Source: Isoetes taiwanensis
Taxonomy: Eukaryota > Streptophyta > Lycopodiopsida > Isoetales > Isoetaceae
Length of the DNA stretch: 64,000 nt
Direction: 5' to 3'
Assembly: GCA_021234155.1 (NCBI GenBank)
Contig: JAJEKV010000084.1
Coordinates: forward strand, 3,847,702-3,911,701
Shown one piece after another: positions 1 through 10,943 of the stretch. How positions within the stretch are numbered: position 1 is the stretch's first letter; each line of letters begins with the position of its first letter. The notes under the pieces were generated by a model. The model was not told where the DNA came from and did no database searches. It worked only from the letters and a program-made list of their open reading frames with translations. Made by a program: the position numbers and the translations under genes.

Positions 1-178
1 AAAAAAACCTCTAAGTTTTCATCAAGATTTTCTTAGATTCCCTTAGATATTATGAAGATCCCCTTAGATTGAACTAGATTTTAAGCGATTCCGTCAGACT
101 TGTAAATATTTTCCTACATTCTCTTACAATTTATGAGATTTCCTTATATTCCCTTTAATTCTCCTCGATTCCCTTACA

Positions 179-211
179 TTCTAGAAATTTCTAGAACTTT
201 CTGGAACATTC
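179..211. promoter_or_regulatory. Heat-shock-element-like array inside the repeat
   Basis: Seven consecutive perfect alternating 5-bp modules are present: TTC at 179, GAA at 184, TTC at 189, GAA at 194, TTC at 199, GAA at 204 and TTC at 209, each separated by two bases. This is the textbook binding pattern for heat shock factor trimers, where three modules already suffice. It arises from a TTCTAGAA/GAACTTTC repeat, so it may be a by-product of repeat structure. No gene start is obvious nearby. Confidence 0.45.
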
Positions 212-365
212 TGAAACTTCCAAAACATCCTAGAACTTTCTGGAAGTATTTCCCTATTCCCTTACATTTCCGAAGGTTCCCATTCCCGAACTATCTAGAA
301 TGTTATATTCTATTTTATCTTAATTAGAACATTACCCTTAAGTATATTTGAAACATAAATTTTTT

Positions 366-450
366 ATAGAACTAATGCTTGGTCTAGTGGTTAGAGTGGG
401 GGGTTTAGGGGGTTGAGGGCCAGGGTTCGAATCCCTCCAATATCATAAAA
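366..450 (+). repeat. tRNA-like SINE head, copy 1
   Basis: A tRNA-like segment has an A-box-like TGGTCTAGTGG at 380-390 and a B-box-like GGTTCGAATCC at 424-434, the arrangement of an internal RNA polymerase III promoter. The anticodon arm is distorted by runs of G and no acceptor stem pairs cleanly, so this is a tRNA-derived SINE head and not a tRNA gene. It is followed by an A-rich linker (AAAAATTTTAAAAGCC) and about 430 bases of GAGCCGTAGGATC repeats. Confidence 0.55.
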
Positions 451-1666
451 AATTTTAAAAGCCTTCCTTAAGGGACGAGCATTCAACATGAGCCTTAGGA
501 TCTTAGACTCGATCAACAATCAAGATCTCACCAGATAAAAGCAATATGAGCCGTAGGATCTATTACATATAATTCCCAAAGCCATCTGGACCGTAGGATA
601 TGTGCCAAGCCACCTGAGCCGTAGGATCTCGGATCGACGATCAAGATCAAGAGCAACCTGGGTCGTTAGATCGATTACATATAATTCCCAAGCCATGTGC
701 ACCGTAGGATGTGTCTCAAACCAACGTGAGCCGTAGGATCTCGGACCGACGATCAGGATCGAATCAACTTGGACCGTAGGATCGCTTACATATAGTCTAT
801 ACACAAACTCCCACGCCATCTGGGCCGCACGATACGTCCCAAAGCCACGTGAGCCGTAGGATCTTGGATCAACGGCCTGATTCAACATGACAAACATAAG
901 AACATATATATGTTAGATATACATATACAAGAAATTTAATGCGTCCTATGTTCGAGTTTTAGCATGTTCCTATGCTGCAAGTTCTTGTCGTGCCCTACAT
1001 TCTAAAAGAATGTCTTGAGAATACTCTAAATTCATAGATTCTCTAAGATTCTACCAAGGTTCTCTTGGAGGTTTCGTGGAGATTCCTCTAAATTTTATAA
1101 GATTCCCTCTAGATTCCATTAGATTTCCGTAGATTCTCCAAGATTCTATGACGATCCCCTTAGATTCCCTTAGATCCCTTTAGATTTTATGAGATTGCCT
1201 TAGGTTCCCTTACATTATATGAGATTCAAAGAGATTCTATAAAGATTCCCTTAGATACTCTAAGATTTCATCAACATTTTCCTAGATTGCCTTAGATTTT
1301 ATGAACATTCCCTTAGATCCCCTAGATTTTGAGAGATTCCTTTAGGCTTGTAAATATTTTCCTAGATTCTCTCACATTTTATGAGATTTTCTTAGATTCC
1401 GTTAGATTCTCCTGGATTCCTTTACATTCTAGAACTTTTTAGAACATTCTAAGGCTTTCTGGAACATTCTAAGACTTTCTGGAACATTCTGAGACTTTCA
1501 AAATATCCTAGAACTTTCTGGAAGTATGTCCCTAGATTCTCTTACCTTCCCATGGATTCCTACATTCTCGAACATTCTAGAACCTATTAAAACAATTTGA
1601 AACTTTCTGGAAGAATTTTCATAGATTCCCCCCAGATTATGTTCTAGAATTTTCTAGAATATTTTG

Positions 1667-1694
1667 GAACTTTCTAGAAGATTCTAGAACTTTC
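1667..1694. promoter_or_regulatory. Second heat-shock-element-like array
   Basis: Six perfect alternating modules are present: GAA at 1667, TTC at 1672, GAA at 1677, TTC at 1682, GAA at 1687 and TTC at 1692. It lies in the second copy of the tandem block, in the same relative place upstream of the SINE-like unit as the array at 179-211. Confidence 0.45.
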
Positions 1695-1785
1695 TAGAGC
1701 CTTCCTAGTTAGAATGTTATACTCCATTTTATCTTAACTGGATTGTTACCCTTAAGTATATTTGAAACATAAATTATTCATAGAA

Positions 1786-1852
1786 TTAATGCTTGGTCTA
1801 GTGGTTAGAATGGGGTCAATGATGACCGGTTCAAATCCCCCACACAACATAA
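1786..1852 (+). repeat. tRNA-like SINE head, copy 2
   Basis: Second copy of the tRNA-like segment, with A-box-like TGGTCTAGTGG at 1794-1804 and B-box-like GGTTCAAATCC at 1828-1838. The spacer is about 10 bases shorter than in copy 1. The same A-rich linker and GTAGGATCT repeat follow. A short local duplication of AAAAGCCTTTCCTTAAAGGA lies just downstream (about 1,860-1,945). Confidence 0.55.
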
Positions 1853-2328
1853 AAATTTTAAAAGCCTTTCCTTAAAGGATGAGCATTCAACGTAGGCCGT
1901 AGGATCTTGGCCCTTATTTTAAAAGCCTTTCCTTAAAGGATGAGCATTCAACGTGGGCCGTAGGATCTTGGACCCGATCAAGGGCCGAGATCGTGCCATG
2001 TGGCAAAAATCTAAAGCAACATGAGCCGTAGGATCCTAGATCGACGATCAAGATCAAGAACAACCTAGACCATAGGATCGATTACATATAATTCCCAAAG
2101 CCATGTGCACCGTAGGATGTGTCCCAAAGCAATGTGAGCCGTAGGATCTCGAACCGACGATCAGGATCAAATCAACCTGGACCGTAGGATCGCTTACATA
2201 TAGTCTATACACAAACTCCCAAGCCATCTGGGCCGTAGGATACGTCCCAAAGCCACGTGAGCCATAGGATCTCGGATCAACGGTCGGATTTAGGAGGACA
2301 AACATAAGAACATATATATATCAGATAT

Positions 2329-2508
2329 CTTTGGTCTAAATTTATACCGAGAAAACTCTTGCGGTATAAATTTATACCGCTCGGGTCCTCTTGCGGTATA
2401 AATTTATACCGCTCGAGTCCTCTTGCTGTATAAATTTATACCGCTCGAGTCCTCTTGTTGTATAAATCTATACCGCTCGAGTCCTCTTGCGGTATAAATT
2501 TATACCGT
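2329..2508. repeat. 32-bp-period array of 20-bp palindromes
   Basis: The self-complementary 20-mer GCGGTATAAATTTATACCGC occurs at 2361-2380 and 2393-2412. One- to three-base variants begin at 2425, 2457 and 2489. The starts are exactly 32 bases apart, separated by a 12-base spacer of the type TCGAGTCCTCTT. A degenerate half unit precedes the array (about 2334-2360) and an isolated variant lies at about 2551. There is no reading frame or Cas-like gene nearby, and the spacers are alike, so this is not a CRISPR array. Confidence 0.85.
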
Positions 2509-3635
2509 GCGAACTCTCTAGCATACTATGTCCACACATTACTATCTATTGAGGTATAAATTTATACCATCTTGAAATTTATTTGGAAGAAACTAAGGAC
2601 TACAGAGACAAATAATTACAAAGTCTAAAAAAAAGTCCGTGATTGGATACATACGCCGCCATCGCGATATCTGTAAGTCTATAGCAAGTCGGAGGAACAA
2701 ATAAGAGCAAGTGTATAAGGCAAAGCGCAAGCATCTTCGACTTCAACTCGCGTGTGAGGCACACTTTAAGGTGAAAATATTTGCTTCATTGAGGCAATAT
2801 CAAAATGTGTTGCATTTTTGGCAATTTTGTTCATAATTTTGTAGTGAATTCATAAACTTTGAACTAAATACGTTTTTGGGCACTCTTAGCGCTTGCTGTG
2901 TTTTTTCAATGTCTATTTTGTTTTGTCCTTAAAAATATTACTATTTCTCAAACCAAACTAGGGGGCCAAAAAATGGTACCAAACAAATTTGAATGGAAGC
3001 TGAGTTCAAATTCCCCTCCAAAAATGGTGCCTAAAATATTCAAATTGTCACACTTGTCACAAATATACCAAGAAAATGGCATTTTTTGGGGAGATTTTAG
3101 GGAATCTTTCAAAGATTCCTTTTAAAGTGCGTTTGGAGCAAATTAGTGCGTTTCATTTTAAACTTTGTTAAATGGGCTTATAAATCTTCACCAATAACTA
3201 TGAAGTAACACATACTCAAGTTGATTGAATTCCAGCATGTTGTTTATAGCATCAGGCTTCAATATACCCAAGTTCTTATGCTTGTTCTTGTGCTTTGGAT
3301 GCCATCACACAAAGAGATCTGCTATAAACACCTAAGCAACCATGGTTGATCCATTGGTTGTCAATATCTCTCAGTAAACATCATCATCAATTCTGTTGTT
3401 TACATAAGCAATAGACTGCACAATGCGAGCCCCTTCGCAGCATATATACAAAATTATTGCCATGTCAATACTTAGACCATTAGGCAAAATTAAGATAAAA
3501 CTTGAAAGCATGGAGATCTCACAAACAAATATTACACATGTTCTTGTTCTTAAGAGATATCTACAATTAGACAAATCAATTTGTAATAAACTGGCTAGAA
3601 CAAACATGTATGGCAAGTTGCTTATATCAGACGGA

Positions 3636-3737
3636 ACTTCATAGTTTGTGCCCTTGAGCAATGTTGTGGCTAAGAATATGTGCATGACTTCATAGTTTGT
3701 GCCCTTGAGCAATGTTGTGGCTAAGAATATGTGCATG
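3636..3737. repeat. Perfect 51-bp tandem duplication
   Basis: A 51-base unit beginning ACTTCATAGTTTGTGCCC and ending ATATGTGCATG is present twice head to tail (3,636-3,686 and 3,687-3,737) without a mismatch. No gene is recognised across it. Confidence 0.9.
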
Positions 3738-4567
3738 ACGATAGCAATGTAGTAAATAGGACAACATGAGGTGATAGTCCAAAGACATCGCATTTAAACC
3801 TGCTGAATGTGCATATACATGATATTACTTAGGTGCAAATTGTCGCAGAAAGAATGCATGAGATCTAATGCAGATTGAGATCCAAAAAAGATATCCTGGA
3901 CCATTTTAAAAAAATGTTTACCTCCAGCAGACTGCAGGCTGTTTGAGGTGGCATGTAACATATTCTGAAATCATTACCGCTTAAGGAAGCCTGCACAATT
4001 ATCAGTGACAGTGTTGTCAAGATCAAATTTTTATGTCTTTTTCACATAAGTAGGTCTTACATTATGGCTTTTGTGCCTCTGTTTCACAACAATCAAGCTC
4101 ACCACAGAGAAGGAAACATGAGAATGACATGCAAGTAATCATTAATACTCTTAAATCTGCAACGCTTCTAAGCAGAATCCTCTATTACAAAGGAATGCCA
4201 CTACATGATGATTTGATGCTGAAAAATAAAGGAGAAGGGTTGGCAAGTGCAGAGATACCGTGGAAAACAGAATATCTGCATGTTACAGCTCCGTTTAGGC
4301 ATACATCTGGAGTACAGTAGCAACAACCAAAGACTGCAAGCAAATCCGCAATGGCTTCTTTTATTCTTCTGTGTGTTGTTTAAGAACCCTTAGAAGCAAA
4401 GAGGTTGAGTGGATATTCCACAACCAGGCAGCCCTCCTACGGCCATGCTTCCCCATGAAAGGCGCTGTTTTTAGTCATGTATTATGCTTAAACAAAGCCC
4501 TATTTTCTAATTTGAACACAAAAGAATATAAAGAGGTACCTGTAAATCAATTGCAAGCTGTGGAAAA

Positions 4568-4673
4568 ACACGGCTATTCTGAGCAATGGCAGCATTGGTA
4601 ACAACAACTGGAAAGGTTGTACACGGCTATTCTGAGCAATGGCAGCATTGGTAACAACATCAAAGGTTGTACA
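4568..4673. repeat. 53-bp tandem duplication
   Basis: A unit starting ACACGGCTATTCTGAGCAAT begins at 4,568 and again at 4,621. The second copy lacks a few bases near its end (AACTGGAAAGG against ATCAAAGG). The minus-strand frame across it is hydrophobic, but I could not assign it to a family. Confidence 0.8.
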
Positions 4674-5809
4674 CAGAGCAAAAATAGGTAACAGAGCAGT
4701 AGCAATCCATGGTGTTGGAGTTGGCAAAATAGCTAAAGCCCATAAACATGGTGTCTCTGCAATGCTGCAAGCTGCTAGATATGGCCATCTTCGAAACCTG
4801 CAATCCGGCAGAATGTTCAGAGACTCATAAAAATAAAAGAAACTTCCAACGCCATTCCTAGGCTAGCCAATCTATCTATCTATCCTAGGCCAAATTTGAA
4901 GAAGCAGTTGATGCAAAGCGGCTATTTTGCCTTTCCCATTGTTTCAGCAGAACCATCAGCGTCGCCTCTGCTCTGCTCCATCTTCCATCTTCTGCGCCTG
5001 GCCCTCCTCGCTATGTTACCGAAAAGCCCGACACAGGCAACGATCTTTGCTCTTTTGTGTTGAATCTTGGTCGTCCAATAAAGCCTACTGCACTCCGGCA
5101 ACGAAGCATCCGAAACCTTTTTCACAAAACAAAGAGCCGTTTTGCCAGGATAAAAACCTTGGGCGATGTCGAAATGGTTCGACAGCCTCATGCTGGCATA
5201 GCCCGATGTAGTTTTGCCCGAAAAAGACCTTAGGGCCTTTTGTTTTGTTTGGCCAGCTCGATGCCCGAAAAAGACCTAAAGGCCTTTTGTTTTGTCTAAA
5301 TTTGGACCGTCAGATCTGCTATAATATAAGATAATATAAGATCTGGGCTGTCGAAAGTTTTAGGGTTTTATGCACGACATACACTAAAACTTTATAATAA
5401 AGGATGAAACCCTTCCTTGGCAACATAGACCTTGAATTTCATGTTAAAAGTAACACATTATGTAGAAGATATAATTTAAAATAGACGTGGACCATTTCTA
5501 TTTTGTACTTAGGCTTGCCATATTTTAAAGTAAGATAACATTCTTTTTCAACTCATGATTGATAAAACATGTGATAGAAGTTCAAACTATAGTTTGTATC
5601 GTCTTAGTGCAAGACACACGATGAAATCTTTTTATTTTTTACTATCCTAAACTTAGGACACGTATTTGCTACTTAGAAGTTCTTATTTTAGGTATAATAA
5701 TAGTAACATTAGCTTGTCTTTCATGATACTTTAATTTTTATGGATTTAACACTAGAGTTGTCCCTTGATGGAACATAAATGGTTCATTTGTACAGTTCGC
5801 TTTAAAATT

Positions 5810-6260
5810 CATATAAAATTAATGGCATAAAATTCAGTTAAATCCTTTCTACAAGTTAGTATATGGTAGTCATGTTGCACAGGAAAAAATAGTTAAAAAT
5901 GTATATACCCCCTAAAATTGAAAGTTATGCTTAGGTGAATCAAGGGGGGTCAAGTCCAGTTTGCTTCATGTTTATATAATATAAAACTGTCTCAATGAAA
6001 GGACTTTTTTTATTTTTTTCATTGTAATGGTATTTTTCTATACGAGATAAGGATGAATACACAAAAACCCTTGTTCCAATCTGAAGTCTAAGAAGAAAGA
6101 TATAGTCAGTTGAAGATGACAGGGTCAAAACAGTTTTCTGTCTTCTGTGGACCAATAATGGTTCCCAGAAGGCTATAAAATTCTATAACTTTTGCATGAA
6201 AATGATTTTTTACTTCAAATTTGGTATATAAGTAGTTGACTAATTGCTTCATGCATAAAA
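5810..6260 (+). repeat. Arm of a diverged inverted repeat (partner near 27.6-28.0 kb)
   Basis: The reverse complement of this stretch aligns along its length with about 27,560-28,020. Shared anchors, read on the partner strand, are AAACATGAAGCAAA, GACTTGACCCCC, TTTGACCCTGTCAT and CATATAAAAT in the same order. The arms could be the long terminal inverted repeats of an old DNA element, now interrupted by other transposons, or two independent copies in opposite orientation. No transposase was recognised between them. Confidence 0.5.
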
Positions 6261-7389
6261 AATATTTGTTAGCCTATAATTTGAAGTTTTAGCTTTGACT
6301 TGTAGTTAACAATTTTAAGTGACTTTTAATTGATGTTTATTTTGTTATATTTGAAGGAAATTTATTTAAATAGTATGTCATTGAAAAAATCATATAAGAA
6401 TGCTTGTACGGATATGAGATCAATGAAAAAACAAGTAAGGAAAAGGAGCAAAAGGCACGATCATGATAAATTAATAAAGGTTTACTGTACCTAAGACCAT
6501 TATTAGTCCATAGGTTCATTTTAAATCAATACTTCTTTATCTTAGCCAATCTTAAGCTGAATTTTAGGATATTGGTATTTCATGAGCTCCTCTATCAATA
6601 AAAAATATCTGTTGCTAGGTTTGAGCTAAAACTTTTAGTATCAGTTCCAAGTTATCATCAAATGTTTTCCATGTTTGATCACTAGATTTGTGCCTTGAGG
6701 ATGAACTTCAAACACCATATTTTAAAGCTTCCCAAAGTTAAGAAAACAATTCAAGATGAACCAAAGATCAATATGAAAAGGTATTACTAAAGAAAATCAA
6801 GATAGACTGCTATGTCGATGCCAATTATTGGTCTACATGACCTCTCATTTAAAAGTCAAGAACATCACCATCTTAGTCCGTTCTTTAGAATATAGTTTAT
6901 GCCACATTATATATGATAACATTAGTTGGTTAGGGAGGATTGTCTATCTAAAGGGTGATATCGAAGCACGAAAATTAAGTACTTTGAATGTATGAGGAAG
7001 TCGACTTACACCTTTCAAATATTATCTTATAAACGATGAGAAATCATAATATCATTGTAGGGGGCAAAATGAATAGAGCAAATAAATAGAGAAATTTTCT
7101 CAATCCAGTTGATTTAATCCTGGACCTATAAATAGTCCATGCTTAATTATATTCAAATCTTGTATATAATATATTTATTCTAACATGAAATTTGAGATAT
7201 ATATTGCCAACAAAGGTTCAAACTTAACAAAATTATAGCCTATCATAAAAGATGATCTACATGTACTATGGTCCTACTTAGACTACAACACTTTGGAGCA
7301 GCCATACATTGACTAACTTTATAATAGTGGAAATTAAGTAGATTTCTTCATTTTTTCTTTTAATAAGACCACATCAAGGACCTCAATAT

Positions 7390-9955
7390 CCCGTTTTATC
7401 ATATACTGTGCCACTTCTGACGGCTGCAGAAAGATGCTTTGGGAGAGGCCGCTCACGGCGAACCTCAGGCACTACCACCTTCCCCCGCAACAGATGGTTT
7501 GATGATGAGTGTCGGGAGCTCAAACGCACACTCCGGCAAGTCACTGATCCCATCTCCCGCCCACAGGCCGTCAGTCAATACCGCTCCTTTCTCAAGGACA
7601 AGAAGGCCAGATACCTCACAGAGCATTAGCAACAGATGTTTGGTCTCCTGGACCGGCACCCCAGGACATTCTGGAGAAGGGTCTTGAGCAAGCCTGTCCA
7701 GCCCACAGGGAACATCACCTCGGAGCAATGGGTACAGTACTTGCAACAGCTGTACGACCCGCTCGGGGGCCGGGCGCCAGTCCCTCCACAGATAGGCATG
7801 GCTCTGGTTATCACAGAGGGGGATGTCATCATGGGCCTGCAGCGTCTAGCTAATGGGAAGGCAGCAGATTTAGATGGCATGCAGGCAGAACTTCTGAAAT
7901 GGGCTGGGCCTCCACTGGTGCCTGTCCTCACGGCATTGTTCAATAAAGCATTGCGAGAAGGCTTCCCTACGCAATGGACCACTAGTAGGGTAGTGCCCAT
8001 ATACAAGGCAGGGGACCCTCAATGCCCGGCCAACTACCGTACTATTATGGTCAGCTCTCTCTTTGCAAAACTGTTGGCTGGCATCCTTGAGCAGCGGCTG
8101 ACAATATGGGCAGAGGAAACGGAGGTGCGAGCTCTTACACAGGCAGGCTTCCGGCCCAGACATTCCACCATTGATCATATCTTCACTTTGCGCACATTGA
8201 TTGAAGATAGCAGGAATCACCAGCAGCTGTATTGTTGTTTCGTGGATTTTGCAAAAGCGTTCGACCACGCACTCCGCAACAAGCTATGGGGGACGATTCG
8301 CGACATACCGGAGACCCCCGACTTGCGAGCAATGCAAAGTGTATAGGCTATACGAGGCATGCTCAGGCCATATCACATCGGCAGCACAGCCAGTGATCAG
8401 TAGCATTGGAGTGCGTCAGGGTTGTCCCCTCTCCCCCACACTCTTTGGCCTATACATTGATCAGTTGGAAGATTGGCTCTCTGAACATGGAGGGGCGGCC
8501 GCACATCTCATGCATCACACAATCCGGCAACTCATATATGCTGACGATGTCAACCTCATGGCCTATACTCCAGAGGACATGCAACGTCACCTGGATGCGA
8601 GTCAATTCACTGGCATGCGAGTCAACTTTTCCAATTCACTGGCATGTGAGTCAACTTGGCCAAAACTAGGGTGCTCCTAGTTGCATCATCCCGTCAGCCA
8701 AGGTTTCCCACATTCACTTATCAGGGACAGGAGGTAGAGGTAGCTCCGACCTACAAGTACTTGGGGATTGAGTTCTCAACTACCACTCATTGGGATGCAG
8801 CTATCAGGTTGCGGGTCACGGCGGATTGGAAAGCACTATATGCCATGCGTAACAAATGCACCACAAGGCGAGTTGTATGCCCGGGCCACCAAATCACATT
8901 TGTTTCGGGCCTTGGTCGAGCCGGTCCTTTTGTATGGGGCAGAAGTGTGGGGTCCGGTGATATCCCTCAACACCTGGAATGACCTCGAGCAGGTGCAGAA
9001 GGCCTTCTTGGCGCGAGCCCTGGGGGTGAAGTCCACAATTCCGCACTGCATCCTACTCGAGAGACAAAGCTTTCTACCCCTTCAACGGGCAAAGATTGGA
9101 ACGCCATATCGCTTTACTTCCAAAAGGTGGTCGCTATGGCTGATACACGCTTGTTCTACCTTGCTTTGGCCACGGCGATGGGTCCCCAACGCCTGAAATC
9201 CTGCTGGAAAGACAAGCAAACTCAGTAGTTCTCACGCTGGGGTGTGCAGATAAACAGATGCATCCAGGTCAGGACAAAGAAAGATCGCGAGGCACTTAAA
9301 CCGTACCTAGATGCTACTTTCCTTCGCAAGCTCGGGATGCAGGGCTCGACACCGCGTTAAGCCGGCACACTATCGCCAGCAAGTCAATCCTAGGCTCACA
9401 AGAGGCCCACACCAAAGACTTGTACACCCACCGCCCATGAAGAAGCGCGGACTTATCGCTTCCATTCGCGACGGTGCACATCGCCCGCATTGAAACAGGC
9501 GCTGGGCTCGGGAACCACGAGCAAAGGCTTTGCCGGTGTTGTCGGCAGGCGCGATTGAGGATGAATGTCATGCCCCCCGATCGCCCGGATTTGCCCATAT
9601 CCGAGGCGATATGTTCGACATTAGTGCCCGCCAGCCGTTGCATCGCTTATTGACTACGGCGCCGATTAGGATTGTTGGGGTCATACCTCCAGGAGGTTAT
9701 GGATGCACGGACTCGTTTGTGTCCTACGGGACGGTATTGAACTGTCTTATGCCATTGTACAGTGTGTCAGCATGCTTATTACTGCTAAGGTTTTTCCCTC
9801 GAAAATCCTTCAGGGCGGGGGTTTTTTAATCCTGTCAGTAATACGCTTGCTACCCTCTTTTTTTGGGTCCCATAGGCCAATTGGTCTCCGTGGACGCAAA
9901 AAAACTATTCTATTCTATTCTATTCTATTTAAAAGTCTTATGGGAGAAATGTAGT
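7390..9955 (+). mobile_element. LINE-P copy 1: 5'-truncated, decayed non-LTR retrotransposon
   Basis: The element begins in the linker between endonuclease and reverse transcriptase; no endonuclease sequence lies upstream. It runs through reverse transcriptase and a C-terminal cysteine/histidine segment. It ends with a GGGTCCCATAGGCC-containing 3' tail and a (TTCTA)n run at about 9,905-9,935. The same tail occurs at 44.9 kb, which helps define the 3' end. I could not find a convincing target site duplication. It sits in AT-rich repeat DNA. Confidence 0.8.
7408..9500 (+). pseudogene. LINE-P reverse transcriptase, broken (copy 1)
   Basis: This would polymerise cDNA at a nicked target (target-primed reverse transcription). 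It opens with the linker WFDDECRELKRTLR and FLKDKKARYL. An in-frame TAG at 7,627 is followed by the fingers/palm region (7,636-8,346) with GFRPRHSTIDH and VDFAKAFDH. The frame then shifts near 8,280. The next frame carries GVRQGCPLSPTLFGLYIDQLED and the catalytic YADD at about 8,540. A small internal duplication of the GCATGCGAGTCAA type at 8,600-8,660 causes another shift. The thumb (KYLGIEFS, LLYGAEVWGP) continues to about 9,200. A relic of the C-terminal domain (ALEDECHA-like) lies near 9,550. Several stops and shifts make it non-functional. Family assignment is firm from the motif series. Confidence 0.85.
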
Positions 9956-10943
9956 GCAATAAGTTAATATTTTAGATGAACTAGAAAAATAGGTACGGAA
10001 AGTCCTTTGATCTATTTATTTATAGTCATGGCTAAACTTCATGATATTGTCCTCCATTCATCAATAACCATCACTACCTACATCATTGTTGAGTTTTAGA
10101 CCTATAAGAGTATAATCAATGCACTTTGGAACCTTTCTTTGTGTTCATCCTGTTATATTAGATCTTGTTTAGATCTAGATAATGCATGATTTTTACCCTA
10201 GTTACACGATATTTACGTTGATAAAGTAAATTTCTATATAGAGTTAATTAGAATGCATCATTTACTATCCTTATGAAACTTATACATGGGGTTTATTGGA
10301 GCACTTTAACCTATATTTTTATTTTGAATTCTGTACAATAATTTCTTTAGTTAATAACGATATTAATATAACATATAGACATCTAAGAATTCCTTGGATT
10401 ATAGCTTGTCTTATTAAGGACTCATTGTCACAAAAATTAAGTCATAACTTGTAATAATAAGAGAGAAATAATTCTTGAACCTCATGCAGCATTTTTAAGC
10501 AAAATATGGTTTGGCGACTTCAATTGATATCAAATGATAGCGGCCAAATATGAAAACATGCAAATCGATATGTTTTATCATAATATATCAATTACTTTCA
10601 TATTTAGCAAGGTTTAGACACTTTTATGCTAGAAAATTAAAGAATGCAGTTCTAGAGTGTTGTAAAAACTGTCAAATTCTCCAAAGTTTGAACAATCATA
10701 CCAATATAAAAGTGGGTCCAGTGGTCATGATATTCTCACAAATCGTTAAGAATCAAGTGAAGACTCAAATAGTGGTGGTATAGTTAAAATTAAAATTTCT
10801 CGTGTGAGATATATGGGTTTAAGTGGCAGGGGGTATGGTGGACCATTTCTGGTCCATGGACCAGAAATGGTCCTCGGAACAACTCTAGTGTTAAACTTCA
10901 TTTGCAACATAGATCTCCAATTTGATTAAAAATAACATATGAC
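9956..10943. other. AT-rich non-coding stretch with a perfect palindrome
   Basis: No coding sequence is recognised. The only sharp feature is the 34-base palindrome at 10,840-10,873. The last about 40 bases (AACATAGATCTCC...AACATATGAC) are the left flank of the LINE-Q insertion. Confidence 0.5.
10840..10873. repeat. Perfect 34-bp palindrome without spacer
   Basis: GGACCATTTCTGGTCCA is followed directly by its exact reverse complement. Looser versions of the same motif (TGGACCAnnAATGGTnCC) occur at about 5,489, 6,148, 26,701 and 27,353. It may be a recurring terminal or internal motif of one AT-rich repeat family. Confidence 0.8.

Larger units (their letters stand above)
1..2330. repeat. Tandemly duplicated 1.3-1.4 kb repeat block
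   Basis: Two successive copies of one compound unit are visible. The first 120 bases (TCATCAAGATTTTCTTAGA, then TTGTAAATATTTTCCTACAT) recur from about 1,260 with scattered mismatches. The stretch ending CCCTTAAGTATATTTGAAAC recurs at about 335 and 1,755. The blocks ending in ACAAACATAAGAACATATAT recur at about 890 and 2,300. Each copy contains three layers: short degenerate repeats of the type GATTCCCTTAGATTCTATGA, an AGAACTTTCTGGAACATTCT-like array, and a SINE-like unit followed by repeats of GAGCCGTAGGATCTCGGATC. The spacing grows from about 1.26 to 1.42 kb across the unit because the second copy carries extra short repeats. Open frames here are products of the repeats and I do not treat them as genes. 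Confidence 0.75.
2571..7389. other. AT-rich stretch without a recognisable gene
   Basis: No convincing coding exon was found. Small frames at 2,898-3,125, 3,371-3,793, 4,129-4,830 and 4,922-5,211 have no recognisable domains and overlap each other on both strands. The stretch contains two local tandem duplications (3,636-3,737 and 4,568-4,673) and a doubled GCCCGAAAAAGACC segment at 5,217-5,300. It also holds one arm of a diverged inverted repeat (5,810-6,260). A segment around 5,421-5,500 resembles the sequence flanking the LINE-Q insertion at 10.9/26.7 kb. Confidence 0.5.

Noticed and set aside
366-450. tRNA gene
   Set aside because: A and B boxes are present, but there is no closed acceptor stem and the anticodon arm is a G-rich run. 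A diverged second copy is linked to the same non-tRNA tail, so it is a SINE head.
2329-2508. CRISPR array
   Set aside because: The repeat is a palindrome, the spacers are nearly identical, and the DNA is nuclear plant DNA without Cas genes.
3371-3793. Minus-strand membrane protein of 140 residues
   Set aside because: It contains the exact 51-base tandem duplication and has no recognisable motif or splice context.
4922-5211. Overlapping plus- and minus-strand frames of about 90 residues
   Set aside because: Neither has a recognisable domain and they are complementary to each other. The GC content of this stretch allows long chance frames.
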